A stretch of DNA of 64,000 nucleotides from Kangiellaceae bacterium. GTDB taxonomy: Bacteria; Pseudomonadota; Gammaproteobacteria; Enterobacterales; Kangiellaceae. A program made the position numbers and the translations under genes. Each line of letters opens with the position of its first letter. Within the stretch, counting starts at the first letter, position 1. The stretch covers positions 1 through 64,000 of the forward strand of contig JAPHTP010000102.1 in assembly GCA_026196875.1 (NCBI GenBank), given 5' to 3'. Below, one piece after another: positions 1-8,739 of this stretch. Under the pieces are notes generated by a model, which had not been told where the DNA came from, ran no database searches, and saw only the letters and a program-made list of their open reading frames with translations.

Positions 1-19
1 AGTCCTTATATTTTCTTGT

Positions 20-466
20 ATGACCCAAGCGTTATTGTGGTACCCGAGGGAAATTAATTTCTCTCATTATCAGAGTCTAAAAAATAAGCTTCGAGAGTAT
101 GTTGATAGCTCAAATGAGGTTTCCGCTCAGTTTCTGGTCCAACTTTGCTATGCTCTTGCAGAAACAATGCAATTGGACAACGACAAACAATTACTAGCCC
201 AAGTACATGAGAGAATCGAATCGATTGAATGGGATAAGGACACAGAGCGGCTTACTCATTTGAGTAAAGCACAATTATATAAATTATACTGCCTTTTGTT
301 AGAGTTTGGCTTAGTTGATAAACTCCCAGATAAAATTAGTGAACTAGGACTGTCTCGTGAACTAGAGGATTTTTTAATTATAAGGTTGGATAAGAATTTA
401 CGATTGAATGAGAGTACCAAACAACAGTTTTTTGAAAAATACCGAGTTAACCAATTACTAGTATAA
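20..466 (+). CDS. uncharacterised protein, start uncertain
   Basis: A 148-residue reading frame ending 17 bases before modA. I do not recognise the family. The protein is mostly helical-looking, rich in Leu, Glu and Lys, with no signal peptide or membrane segment. The ATG at 20 has no visible Shine-Dalgarno, and the frame stays open upstream to the window edge, so the true start may lie outside the window and the gene may be truncated here. Close spacing and shared strand suggest it could be co-transcribed with modABC, but nothing in it resembles ModE or a molybdenum cofactor enzyme. No function is assigned. Confidence 0.6.
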   Translation: MTQALLWYPREINFSHYQSLKNKLREYVDSSNEVSAQFLVQLCYALAETMQLDNDKQLLAQVHERIESIEWDKDTERLTHLSKAQLYKLYCLLLEFGLVDKLPDKISELGLSRELEDFLIIRLDKNLRLNESTKQQFFEKYRVNQLLV

Positions 467-483
467 AAGGACCAAATGGGACA

Positions 484-1245
484 ATGTTCAGATCTTTATC
501 TTTAATCTTGATCATTTGCTTTAGTAACCATGTTTGGGCGGAAAAAATCAAAGTTGCAGTGGCATCCAATTTTATGGTGCCGATGAAAGCAATTGCTTCA
601 GAATTTGAAAAAGAGACTGGGCACAAGGTGGTTCTTTCATTTGGCTCATCAGGTAAGATATTTGCGCAGATCAGATATGGTGCCCCTTTTCAATTATTTT
701 TCTCAGCTGATCAGGCAAAGCCTATCGCATTGCAACAGGCCGGTAATGTTGTTGCCGAAAGCCGCTTTACTTACGCTATCGGGACTTTGGTTCTATGGTC
801 TACAAACTTAGGCCTTAGTGAGCTTAGTCAAGATGTTCTAGTGAGCGAAGCCTATAATAAGCTAGCACTAGCTAATCCCAAACTTGCCCCCTACGGAACG
901 GCCGCAGCGCAAGTGTTGGACAATCTAAAATTGGGAGATGATGTTAAGAAGGTTTATGGAGAGAATATTGCCCAGACTTTTCAGTATGTTCTGACCGGCA
1001 ACGCAGATTTAGGATTTGTCGCTAAATCCCAATTAATTGCACTCGGGCAAAAATCTAAAAACGCGGGATGGGAAGTACCCCAGCACTTGCATTCTCCAAT
1101 AAAACAAGATGTGGTTTTACTTCGTCGAGGAGAAAATAGCGTAGCAGCAAAAGCATTCTTAAAATATGTTAAGTCAGATAAAATACAAAAAATGATAGAA
1201 TCTTACGGCTACCAAACGTCATCAACAACCGAGATTAAAAATTAA
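484..1245 (+). CDS. modA: molybdate ABC transporter substrate-binding protein ModA
   Basis: Periplasmic receptor that captures molybdate (or tungstate) and delivers it to ModBC. The 253-residue protein starts with a hydrophobic signal peptide ending near HVWA (about residue 19). It then has the family start KVAVASNF and the oxyanion-pocket region SFGSSGKIFAQI. A central ANPKLAPYGTAA stretch and the C-terminal half fit the two-lobed ModA fold, and length is normal. It lies 12 bases before modB in an intact modABC operon, which makes the assignment secure. No ModE operator or molybdenum cofactor riboswitch could be identified upstream, partly because the window starts too close. Confidence 0.93.
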   Translation: MFRSLSLILIICFSNHVWAEKIKVAVASNFMVPMKAIASEFEKETGHKVVLSFGSSGKIFAQIRYGAPFQLFFSADQAKPIALQQAGNVVAESRFTYAIGTLVLWSTNLGLSELSQDVLVSEAYNKLALANPKLAPYGTAAAQVLDNLKLGDDVKKVYGENIAQTFQYVLTGNADLGFVAKSQLIALGQKSKNAGWEVPQHLHSPIKQDVVLLRRGENSVAAKAFLKYVKSDKIQKMIESYGYQTSSTTEIKN

Positions 1246-1257
1246 ATACGATTACCA

Positions 1258-1953
1258 ATGATCTTTGCTGAATCTGATATAGATGCAATATGGCTTACGT
1301 TTAAACTCGCAACAACAGTTACAGTCTTGCTGTTAGTGATAGGTACGCCCTTAGCCTGGTGGCTTGCACGTAATCGTTCAATTTGGAAAAGTATAGTCGG
1401 TTCTCTAGTTGCAATGCCCTTAGTGTTGCCTCCGACGGTACTTGGTTTTTATTTACTGATCTTAATGGGACCGGAAGGGGTTGTCGGTCAATTTACACAA
1501 GCAATTGGCTTGGGGACTTTGCCATTCACTTTCGGTGGTCTGGTGGTAGCATCGATTCTTTACTCAATGCCTTTTGTTGTACAACCAATTCAAAATGCGA
1601 TGGAATCAATCGGCGAGCGTCCACTTGAAGTGGCTGCAACTCTTAGGGCTGGCCCCTGGGATCGATTTTTCTCTGTGGTTCTACCGCTAGCAAAACCCGG
1701 AATAATAACCGCTTCGATTTTAGGTTTTGCGCATACGGTGGGTGAGTTTGGTGTCATCTTAATGATCGGTGGGAATATTCCAGGTGAGACGCAAGTCGTT
1801 TCTGTGCAGATATATGATCATGTCGAATCTTTAGAGTATACCCAAGCACATGTGTTAGCCGCGTCGATGATCGCTTTTTCTTTTGTGGTGTTGTTTGGAT
1901 TGTATTGGTTTCAAAGAAAACAAAACTTGAATGGCTTTAGGTTAGGAAGTTAG
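1258..1953 (+). CDS. modB: molybdate ABC transporter permease ModB
   Basis: Inner-membrane channel subunit of the molybdate importer, 231 residues with about five hydrophobic segments. The cytoplasmic EAA loop that docks onto the ATPase is visible as [15 protein letters not shown] followed by [10 protein letters not shown]. The [11 protein letters not shown] and [17 protein letters not shown] stretches are characteristic of ModB. It follows modA by 12 bases and precedes modC by 7, so the three genes form one tight operon. Confidence 0.95.
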   Translation: MIFAESDIDAIWLTFKLATTVTVLLLVIGTPLAWWLARNRSIWKSIVGSLVAMPLVLPPTVLGFYLLILMGPEGVVGQFTQAIGLGTLPFTFGGLVVASILYSMPFVVQPIQNAMESIGERPLEVAATLRAGPWDRFFSVVLPLAKPGIITASILGFAHTVGEFGVILMIGGNIPGETQVVSVQIYDHVESLEYTQAHVLAASMIAFSFVVLFGLYWFQRKQNLNGFRLGS

Positions 1954-1960
1954 CGTCATT

Positions 1961-3091
1961 ATGAGTTTAGTTAAAACGACAGAATCGCATATGCAGCAAC
2001 AACCACGGACCATTCGGGCCAGGTTTCAAGTTCGATACCTAAACAAAAGAGGAAAAGAATTCTCATTAGATGTTGACTTGAATTTACCCGCTACAGGAAT
2101 AACTGCTATCTTCGGCCATTCAGGCTCAGGAAAAACCACTCTACTACGCTGTTTTGCGGGGTTGGAAAAAAATGTCAAAGGAGAGCTTTGTGTATTTGGC
2201 AATACCTGGCAAACCAATGACGACTCATTGGCAACTCATAAGCGCCCTATTGGTTATGTTTTCCAGGAAGCGAGCCTATTTCCACATTTAAATGCAGAAC
2301 AAAACATTCAATTTGCGATAAAACGATCAATACGAAAGTGCACGTCAGAGCAGTATGAAAAGGTTATTTCAGTGATGGGCATAGAAAATATCTTGGCGAG
2401 TTACCCGCAACAACTTTCAGGGGGGGAACGTCAAAGAGTAGCGATTGCTCGGGCTCTGTTGATTCAACCTGAATTATTATTAATGGATGAACCGTTAGCT
2501 TCACTCGATCAAAAGCGAAAGCAGGAGATTCTACCCTACTTGGAAAATTTACATGCAATATCTGATGTCCCAATATTGTATGTCAGTCATTCAATGGATG
2601 AAGTGGCGCGCTTAGCTGATCATGTCGTTGCGCTTGAGCACGGCAAAGTCGTTGCCCAGGGGAGTCTAAGCGATGTTTTTTCTAGAATTGATATTGCTTT
2701 AACAGACCATGAAAGTGCCGGGGTCATCTTACAATGCAAAGTTGAAGAAAAAGATGATCGATGGCACTTAATGCGGGTGGCTTTTGAGGGGGGGGAGCTG
2801 TGGGTTAGAGATAGCGGAGATAAAATCGGTCAACATATACGTATACGAATTCTTGCTAGAGACGTAAGCATTGCCATGTCTTGTCAAACGGACTCCAGTA
2901 TATTAAACCGCTTGGCGGTGGTGGTTGATGAAATTATTCCCGACCAGGATGAATCGATGTCGATGTTAAAACTAAGGTCAGGTAACGACTATATAGTTGC
3001 AAGAATAACCAATCGTTCTCACAATCAACTGGCGCTGAAAGAAGGTGGTAAAGTATGGGCACAAGTAAAGTCGGTTGCAGTAATCAGTTGA
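1961..3091 (+). CDS. modC: molybdate ABC transporter ATP-binding protein ModC
   Basis: ATPase that powers molybdate uptake through ModB. Walker A GHSGSGKTT lies near residue 51, the signature LSGGERQRVA near 153, and Walker B LLLMDEPLASLD just after. The C-terminal third (about 285-376) is the TOBE/Mop regulatory domain found in ModC, which can bind molybdate; it contains the typical SMLKLRSGNDYIVARIT stretch. Length (376 residues) is slightly above the usual 350-360 because of a 20-residue N-terminal extension; the internal ATG at residue 11 could be the real start. The gene ends 23 bases before the converging GNAT gene, with no clear terminator. Confidence 0.94.
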   Translation: MSLVKTTESHMQQQPRTIRARFQVRYLNKRGKEFSLDVDLNLPATGITAIFGHSGSGKTTLLRCFAGLEKNVKGELCVFGNTWQTNDDSLATHKRPIGYVFQEASLFPHLNAEQNIQFAIKRSIRKCTSEQYEKVISVMGIENILASYPQQLSGGERQRVAIARALLIQPELLLMDEPLASLDQKRKQEILPYLENLHAISDVPILYVSHSMDEVARLADHVVALEHGKVVAQGSLSDVFSRIDIALTDHESAGVILQCKVEEKDDRWHLMRVAFEGGELWVRDSGDKIGQHIRIRILARDVSIAMSCQTDSSILNRLAVVVDEIIPDQDESMSMLKLRSGNDYIVARITNRSHNQLALKEGGKVWAQVKSVAVIS

Positions 3092-3114
3092 TCGAATAGC
3101 GTTCAACATTCTGA

Positions 3115-3693
3115 TTAATTTCGTTTAAGCCATTCTTCTTTCAAGATCGCCATAATTACGTCGTCGCACCATGCTCCTTTAAACATAACAGCCTTCTTTA
3201 AGTGGGCCTCATAACGAAATCCCAGCTTTTCCCACAGCTTTTGAGAGGCGATATTTTGCGGATCGACTGAGATATGGATCCTGTGCAAATTAAATTCACT
3301 AAATAGAAAATTAATCAGGGCTTCACTAGCTTCCTTGGCATATCCTTTACCATGATACTGTTGGTCTAATGCGATGCCTAATTCAGCTTGTTGATTGGTT
3401 TCAGTGTCAATACAAAATGCCATATCGCCGATAATGTTTCTATCTTCATTCAAACTGCTTTCGTTCAGACTCACGACCACTTGATACCAGTGACCAGCTG
3501 CAGCAAAATCTCGAGACTGCATTTCAGTAGCATAATTGCTTACTTCTTCTGGGGTTTCCGGTGTCCAACCTTGAAACAATGCCACATCCGGCTGATTGCG
3601 ATATTCATACAAACGCCGACAATCATTCGGCGCGAGAGGGCGTAAAATAAGGCGTGATGTGGTTGCGATATTTTGTTGGTGACGATTATCCAT
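3115..3693 (-). CDS. GNAT family N-acetyltransferase (RimJ/RimL-like)
   Basis: A 192-residue acetyl-CoA-dependent acetyltransferase of the RimJ/RimL/SpeG-like group. The N-terminus TSRLILRPLAPNDCRRLYEYR matches the family opening. The acetyl-CoA loop is QQYHGKGYAKEASEALI, and the C-terminal half contains NIASQKLWEKLGFRYE, the typical final helix. Members acetylate protein N-termini, amines or antibiotics, so the substrate cannot be named. It stands alone, converging on modC, and no strong Shine-Dalgarno precedes the ATG. Confidence 0.85.
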   Translation of the reverse strand: MDNRHQQNIATTSRLILRPLAPNDCRRLYEYRNQPDVALFQGWTPETPEEVSNYATEMQSRDFAAAGHWYQVVVSLNESSLNEDRNIIGDMAFCIDTETNQQAELGIALDQQYHGKGYAKEASEALINFLFSEFNLHRIHISVDPQNIASQKLWEKLGFRYEAHLKKAVMFKGAWCDDVIMAILKEEWLKRN

Positions 3694-3925
3694 AGCAATA
3701 GGTTTTTTACCGGGTTGATTAGTAATAGAATTCTATCTGTTGTTATAGAATGAATAAATAGCAAAAAAATTCATCCGGTCCATCGGTTGAGGCTGAAACT
3801 GGATTATTCTCATTTACCCACTACTGCTTTGAGTGACGAAAGATCAACGGTCCCTAGTTGAGTGGTTTCCAATAAATCAGTATGCTGTGAAGCTAATTAT
3901 AACCACAATAAAACTATAGGCCTTC

Positions 3926-5218
3926 ATGAAACAACTGATCACTATCTTATTTTTGACCTTTAGCTCGATTTCTTTTAGTTGCATTGGTAAAACTAAAATC
4001 GACGAACTTGTCGATCAGGTGGAAAGTAAAGTGATAGATTGGCGTCGCCATTTCCATCAGTTTCCGGAATTATCCAATCGAGAATTTAAAACCGCGGAAA
4101 AAGTTGCCGCGCACTTGAAGTCATTGGGATTAGAAGTTGAAACTGGCGTGGCCCATACAGGTGTGGTAGCGATATTGAAAGGCGGATTACCCGGCAAGAC
4201 TATCGCGCTGCGTGCCGATATGGATGCACTTCCAGTAACCGAACGAGTTGACCTACCGTTTGCGTCAAAAGTAAAAACTACTTATGCAGGTCAAGAAGTC
4301 GGTGTAATGCATGCTTGTGGTCATGATGCTCATACGGCAATTTTAATGGGCGTTGCAGAAGTGTTAGTGCAGGTTAAAAATGAAATTCCTGGTACGGTAA
4401 AATTCATATTCCAACCTGCAGAAGAGGGCGCGCCCGAAGGTGAGGAAGGCGGCGCCGAGTTAATGGTTAAACAGGGCGTACTTAAATCTCCTGATGTTGA
4501 CGCTATTTTTGGATTGCATATCTCTTCACAGATCCAGGTTGGTATGATCGGCTATCGTCCCGGTGGATTGATGGCCAGTGTTGATGATTTCAGAATAAAA
4601 ATAAAAGGTAAACAAACCCACGGCTCGGCGCCTTGGAACGGAGTCGATCCAATCGTCATATCTGCTCAGATAATTAATAGTCTACAAACCATTGTTTCGC
4701 GTCAGCTACAGCTAACCAAGCAAGCGGCGGTGGTTACTATCGGTAGTATTCATGGAGGTGTGCGTTCCAACATTATTCCAGAAGAAGTCGAAATGATCGG
4801 TACCATTCGCGCCCTCGATAAAGATATGCGTCAGCAAATACATAAAAAGATAAGGAATATTGCGACCGGTATAGCTGAGAGCATGGGAGCAGAGGCAGTG
4901 GTCGAGATCCCTATGTCGACAAGCTATCCGATAACCTATAACACACCCAAATTAGTACAGCAGATGTTACCAACTATGCAAAGGCAAGCCGGTGAAAACA
5001 AAGTGATCATTATGGACGCAATAACCGGCGCGGAAGATTTCGCTTTTTTCGCAGAAGAAATTCCGGGATTTTATTTCTTTTTAGGCGGGAGAAGTGAATC
5101 GATTTCCGCAAAGGATGCCCCGCCTCACCATACACCCGATTTTAAAATCGATGAGTCCGGTATGAAATTGGGGGTTAAAACTCTGGCCAATATGGCACTC
5201 GATTATTTATCGAACTAG
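3926..5218 (+). CDS. M20-family amidohydrolase, exported
   Basis: A 430-residue metal-dependent amidohydrolase of the M20D/IAA-amino acid hydrolase-like group, which removes acyl groups from amino acids or small amides. An N-terminal signal peptide (about 1-21) implies export. Metal-site motifs are visible: RADMDALPV, HACGHDAHTAILMG, the EEGAPEGEEGG catalytic Glu region, and ITGAEDFAFFAEE near the C-terminus. The dimerisation (lid) domain sits between, starting near DDFRIKIKGKQTHGSAP. Substrate unknown. The DUF2390 gene follows 11 bases later and is probably co-transcribed. The 230 bases upstream are AT-rich and hold no other gene. Confidence 0.9.
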   Translation: MKQLITILFLTFSSISFSCIGKTKIDELVDQVESKVIDWRRHFHQFPELSNREFKTAEKVAAHLKSLGLEVETGVAHTGVVAILKGGLPGKTIALRADMDALPVTERVDLPFASKVKTTYAGQEVGVMHACGHDAHTAILMGVAEVLVQVKNEIPGTVKFIFQPAEEGAPEGEEGGAELMVKQGVLKSPDVDAIFGLHISSQIQVGMIGYRPGGLMASVDDFRIKIKGKQTHGSAPWNGVDPIVISAQIINSLQTIVSRQLQLTKQAAVVTIGSIHGGVRSNIIPEEVEMIGTIRALDKDMRQQIHKKIRNIATGIAESMGAEAVVEIPMSTSYPITYNTPKLVQQMLPTMQRQAGENKVIIMDAITGAEDFAFFAEEIPGFYFFLGGRSESISAKDAPPHHTPDFKIDESGMKLGVKTLANMALDYLSN

Positions 5219-5228
5219 GCTGGTTAAA

Positions 5229-5747
5229 ATGGCTGGGAGTTTCTCTGAAAAAACTTATTCCACTAAAGCTAATGAGTTCTGGCAGTTTTCATGCGACTTT
5301 TACCGTGCAAAAGGTGTCAAAGAATGCCTCTTAGATCTACAAGATAATTGTCAGTTAAATGTAAATGAAATTCTGCTTTGTATTTGGTTGGCATTTGTTG
5401 AAAAGCAAGCATTCACTGAGAATAAAGGTATTGAGCTTATTAAATCTTGCCAACAGTCAAAGAATTGGGTCGAACGGCAAAGAGAATTACGCAAGGAAAT
5501 AACTTCGGCTTCGAATAGCCATCTTAAAGAAGAACTATTAAAGCTCGAATTAAATCTTGAAAAGATCCATCAGTCCTCATTAGTTGATGGTTACCTATCA
5601 CTTAACTTATTACCAGCCTCCAAAAACAGTGCCGAAGAAATTTTCCGTCAGAATCTATCCTTAATTTATAAACAACAAAACTGGCTTAACGGATACGAGA
5701 ATCTCATTGGGCTAGTTAGATCTTATTTCAGCTGTTCCAAATCTTAA
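5229..5747 (+). CDS. DUF2390 / TIGR02444 family protein
   Basis: A 172-residue protein matching the TIGR02444 (DUF2390) family, conserved in gammaproteobacteria without known function. The family start is recognisable in the FWQFSCDFYRAKGVKECLL region, followed by LNVNEILLCIWLAF. The rest is helical and charged, with no signal peptide or membrane segment, so it is probably cytoplasmic. It follows the M20 gene by 11 bases; nothing else links their functions. Confidence 0.8.
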   Translation: MAGSFSEKTYSTKANEFWQFSCDFYRAKGVKECLLDLQDNCQLNVNEILLCIWLAFVEKQAFTENKGIELIKSCQQSKNWVERQRELRKEITSASNSHLKEELLKLELNLEKIHQSSLVDGYLSLNLLPASKNSAEEIFRQNLSLIYKQQNWLNGYENLIGLVRSYFSCSKS

Positions 5748-5807
5748 TAGCGTCACTTAATAACTTCACGAATTCTTAGAAATTTATAAATTCTCTTGAT
5801 CTAACCC

Positions 5808-5839
5808 TTGACCCTAAAGTTTGCTTTAGGGTTTATACT
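5808..5839 (+). promoter_or_regulatory. MerR-family promoter with overlapping operator
   Basis: A -35 box TTGACC (5808-5813) and a -10 box TATACT (5834-5839) are separated by 20 bp, the overlong spacer typical of MerR-controlled promoters. Between them lies a perfect 9-bp inverted repeat, ACCCTAAAG (5811-5819) and CTTTAGGGT (5824-5832), closely resembling ZntR/CadR/PbrR operators. It is correctly placed for the MerR gene and permease downstream. Transcription should start at about 5845-5847, on or next to the ATG at 5847, so the message may be leaderless. Confidence 0.88.
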
Positions 5840-5846
5840 ATTATTC

Positions 5847-6284
5847 ATGAAAGATACACATTACAAAATAGGCGAACTCGCTAAGAAGGCTCAAGTTAGT
5901 GTTGAATCGCTCCGTTATTACGAGGCTGAAGGCCTAATTAGCGCAAAAATGCGTACAGAGTCCGGCTATCGCTTATACGGCGAGCAAGAACTGCAGCAAC
6001 TATATTTTATCCTGCACGCTAAGAAGGTGGGCTTTTCCTTGAAGGAAATCGCTAAGTTGCTTGGACTTCAGGTCAACAAGGAAGCGCATACTTGCGAAGA
6101 AGTAAAAAGTTATACTGGAGATAAAATTGCAGAACTTGAAGCTAAAATACGCGATCTCCAAAAAATGAAACAAGCTCTGACTGGATTATATCAAGCCTGC
6201 TGTGGGGGCCCCGAGAGTGCCCAAAACTGTACTATTTTGCAAACTCTGGAAGATCCGGAGTATTTTAAAATCGAACGAGCATAG
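5847..6284 (+). CDS. MerR-family heavy-metal-responsive regulator, ZntR-like
   Basis: A 145-residue metal-sensing activator. The winged-helix start YKIGELAKKAQVSVESLRYYE is diagnostic, followed by the dimerisation helix and a C-terminal metal loop. Cysteines at 83, 118, 119 and 128 line up with E. coli ZntR Cys79, 114, 115 and 124; the position matching ZntR His119 is Glu123. I chose ATG 5847 because the longer frame starts at a TTG inside the -35 box. It is followed 2 bases later by the metal permease, so it probably regulates both itself and that gene in response to Zn(II), Cd(II) or Pb(II). Confidence 0.92.
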   Translation: MKDTHYKIGELAKKAQVSVESLRYYEAEGLISAKMRTESGYRLYGEQELQQLYFILHAKKVGFSLKEIAKLLGLQVNKEAHTCEEVKSYTGDKIAELEAKIRDLQKMKQALTGLYQACCGGPESAQNCTILQTLEDPEYFKIERA

Positions 6285-6286
6285 CC

Positions 6287-7387
6287 ATGCCTGAATTAAT
6301 CACTAACTTTATCGAATTATTTATGGAGTCAGCGCCCTGGCTTCTATTAGGCCTTTTAATTGCTGGATTAATGAACTGGTGGGTACCAATGGAGCTGCTA
6401 AAAAAGCATGTTGGTGGTTCTAACATGGGCTCAATCGTAAAAGCCGCGATAATAGGCGCACCTCTGCCACTTTGCTCATGCGGCGTCATCCCTGCCGCAC
6501 TCGGTTTAAGACGAGGTGGAGCTTCCAAACCTTCCACGGTTTCTTTTTTAATTGCTACTCCGGAAACAGGTGTTGATTCTATTTCGGTTTCATATGCTCT
6601 TTTAGGACCATTTATGGCGATAATTAGGCCTATTTCGGCGATTTTCACCGCAGTTTATACCGCGTTGTTAGTCTTATTTTTTGCCAATAAAGAGGAAGCC
6701 AGCGAGAAAGACATAACCGAGGAGGCCTCTTGTTGTGCTAAAAAGCAGCAACAGCAAGCCAAATCATGTTGCGGATCAAAAGCGACAGAAAAATCAGAGT
6801 CAGTGATCACTTGGCAGCGTCGCATAGTCGAATCACTAAAATTCAGCAGTGGAAAACTACTAAAGGACATTACAAAGTGGCTACTCTTGGGGCTTGCACT
6901 GGCTGCGGTGATTAAAACCTATATTGCGACAGATTTCCTTACTCAATGGGGAGATGGGCTTGCGGCTATGATTGTGATGGCTCTTGTTGGTATTCCAATG
7001 TACATTTGCGCGACCGCTTCTACCCCTATCGCGGCAGGTTTCCTGGCTGTCGGGATTTCTCCGGGGGCTGTATTAGTATTTATGCTAGCTGGCCCGGCGA
7101 CAAATCTTTCCACCATGGGAATGGTGCGCAAAGAAATGGGTAATGGGGTCCTAATTGGATATATATTGGGAATTATCAGTGCCAGTATTGGATTAGGTTA
7201 TCTGGTCAATTGGCTGGTGGAGCAGTTTAATTTTGAAGTACTTCAAGTGGCTGCTGCCCACCACCACATGGAACAATCACTAATATTTCCTATTTCTGCC
7301 GCACTTCTCGCCATCTTAATGCTGAAGAACTGGATTAGCGGCTTGTTAAAAGTTAACAGTAGAGTTAAAACTAGCCAGAAGCTCTAA
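6287..7387 (+). CDS. SO_0444-family Cu/Zn efflux permease
   Basis: A 366-residue multi-pass inner-membrane permease of the PF03773 (YraQ/ArsP-like) superfamily. About eight to ten hydrophobic segments flank a cytoplasmic Cys-rich loop with two CC pairs (ASCCAKK and KSCCGSK, near residues 148-164). The PLCSCGVIPAALGLRRGGA motif with its conserved Cys pair and FLIATPETGVDS is the signature of the family. The gene pair regulator-permease matches Shewanella SO_0443/SO_0444, where the permease exports copper or zinc. It begins 2 bases after the MerR gene and is controlled by the same promoter. Which metal it exports is inferred from the ZntR-like regulator. Confidence 0.88.
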   Translation: MPELITNFIELFMESAPWLLLGLLIAGLMNWWVPMELLKKHVGGSNMGSIVKAAIIGAPLPLCSCGVIPAALGLRRGGASKPSTVSFLIATPETGVDSISVSYALLGPFMAIIRPISAIFTAVYTALLVLFFANKEEASEKDITEEASCCAKKQQQQAKSCCGSKATEKSESVITWQRRIVESLKFSSGKLLKDITKWLLLGLALAAVIKTYIATDFLTQWGDGLAAMIVMALVGIPMYICATASTPIAAGFLAVGISPGAVLVFMLAGPATNLSTMGMVRKEMGNGVLIGYILGIISASIGLGYLVNWLVEQFNFEVLQVAAAHHHMEQSLIFPISAALLAILMLKNWISGLLKVNSRVKTSQKL

Positions 7388-7629
7388 CTCTTCTTGTCCC
7401 AGAACGACTGGTTGTACCATTCTTTGTTCTTATTAGGATAAAATTCGCTAAAATTGCAGCTATCTTCGAGAATCTTGCAAAAGCTAGTAATATTGAGCTT
7501 AAATTTCTGAGAACATCGCAAATTGCGACATGATTCAAAGGAAATTATTAATTTGTTTGCAGGATTGACGATTTTGGCGTATTTTAGCTGCAAGAAGTCC
7601 TAATTCTAACTAAAGACGAACAATCGCTT

Positions 7630-8070
7630 ATGTCTCTTTTGGTCATAAATGGTCCTAACTTAAACCTTCTCGGCACTCGAGAGCCAGGAATTTATGGAAC
7701 ATTAACGCTTGATCAAATTAAGCAACAAGTTGAACTAAAAGCTGAGCAGGCAGGTGTAGAGTGCGATTTTTTCCAATCGAATGCTGAGCATGAGATTGTT
7801 GATAAAATTCAACTAGCCAAAACACAGGGTGTAGAGTTTATTGTAATTAACCCGGCTGCATTTACTCATACCAGCGTAGCGATTAGAGATGCACTAGCTG
7901 CTATTAACATCCCATTTATTGAGATCCACTTATCCAATCCTCATTCAAGAGAGCCATTTCGTAAACACTCTTATGTGTCTGACTTGGCTGTAGGCATTAT
8001 TGCTGGTTTTGGAGCAGACAGTTATCTCATGGCTTGTGATATGGCTGTTAAGCAGTTAACTCAACGGTAG
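7630..8070 (+). CDS. aroQ: type II 3-dehydroquinate dehydratase
   Basis: Converts 3-dehydroquinate to 3-dehydroshikimate in aromatic amino acid synthesis. All type II motifs are present in 146 residues: NGPNLNLLGTREPGIYG with the catalytic Tyr, SNAEHEIVDKI, NPAAFTHTSVAIRDAL, and EIHLSNPHSREPFRKHSY with the catalytic His region. The usual NPGAYTHTS appears here as NPAAFTHTS, a mild variant. aroQ-accB-accC is a common gammaproteobacterial order. The 240 bases between the permease and aroQ hold no convincing gene. Confidence 0.96.
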   Translation: MSLLVINGPNLNLLGTREPGIYGTLTLDQIKQQVELKAEQAGVECDFFQSNAEHEIVDKIQLAKTQGVEFIVINPAAFTHTSVAIRDALAAINIPFIEIHLSNPHSREPFRKHSYVSDLAVGIIAGFGADSYLMACDMAVKQLTQR

Positions 8071-8142
8071 AGTTAAAAAATTTATTCAAAGAACATATTT
8101 AAAGAACTTATTTTGAAATTTACTTATTAAGGTGTAGTGATC

Positions 8143-8598
8143 ATGGATATTCGAAAAGTAAAAAAGTTAATCGAATTACTTGAAGAATCTGGCGTAGCAG
8201 AAATTGAAATTAAGGAAGGCGAAGAGTCTGTACGTATCAGCCGTGCAACAGCTCCAGTAGCTGCTGCGCCGGTGCAATACTCGGCGGCACCAATGGCTGC
8301 TCCAGTTGCGGCGCCAGCAGCAGCGGAGGCTGCTTCTGAAACATCTGCTGCTGCGGAAGTTAGTGGCCATCAGGTTAAATCTCCAATGGTAGGTACATTC
8401 TATCGTTCCCCTTCTCCAGGCGCGAAAACATTTGCTGAAATCGGTGATCAAGTGAAAGTTGGTGACACCCTATGTATTGTTGAAGCAATGAAAATGATGA
8501 ATCAGATTGAGGCCGATACTTCAGGCACTATCAAAGCTATTTTGATTGAAGACGGCGAACCAGTTGAATTTGATGAGCCACTTTTCATCATTGAATAG
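8143..8598 (+). CDS. accB: acetyl-CoA carboxylase biotin carboxyl carrier protein
   Basis: Carries the biotin that shuttles CO2 between AccC and the carboxyltransferase in fatty acid synthesis. The 151-residue protein starts [16 protein letters not shown], passes through an Ala/Pro-rich linker (about 36-72), and ends with the biotinyl domain containing [12 protein letters not shown]; the biotinylated Lys is residue 117. I chose ATG 8143 over an upstream GTG at 8137 because AAGGTG at 8129-8134 has the right spacing and the protein start matches the family. It lies 142 bases before accC, with a hairpin between. Confidence 0.96.
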   Translation: MDIRKVKKLIELLEESGVAEIEIKEGEESVRISRATAPVAAAPVQYSAAPMAAPVAAPAAAEAASETSAAAEVSGHQVKSPMVGTFYRSPSPGAKTFAEIGDQVKVGDTLCIVEAMKMMNQIEADTSGTIKAILIEDGEPVEFDEPLFIIE

Positions 8599-8607
8599 TT
8601 TAAGATC

Positions 8608-8627
8608 AAAGGCTAAATGCCTTTTTC
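8608..8627 (+). terminator. small hairpin between accB and accC (possible attenuator)
   Basis: AAAGGC (8608-8613) pairs with GCCTTT (8619-8624) across a five-base loop, ten bases after the accB stop, and is followed by only TTC. It looks like a weak or partial terminator that could lower accC expression relative to accB. A second small inverted repeat, ATGTCG (8642-8647) with CGACAT (8656-8661), follows. Function is inferred only from structure. Confidence 0.4.
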
Positions 8628-8739
8628 AGGTTCGAAATGGCATGTCGTTTTAGTTCGACATAGCGTTAAAGAAATAATTTTTTTCAGAACTTGAGCAATC
8701 AGCTTAAGACTTCTGAAAAGAGAACATCTGGAAAGTAAA

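Noticed and set aside
20-466. The first gene as a ModE regulator
   Set aside because: It has no helix-turn-helix or Mop-type domain; proximity to modA is not sufficient.
7384-7593. Leftward 69-codon frame between the permease and aroQ
   Set aside because: No ribosome site or domain and odd composition; likely noncoding spacer.
8176-8451. Leftward 91-codon Arg/Cys-rich frame inside accB
   Set aside because: An antisense shadow created by the Ala/Pro-rich linker of accB.
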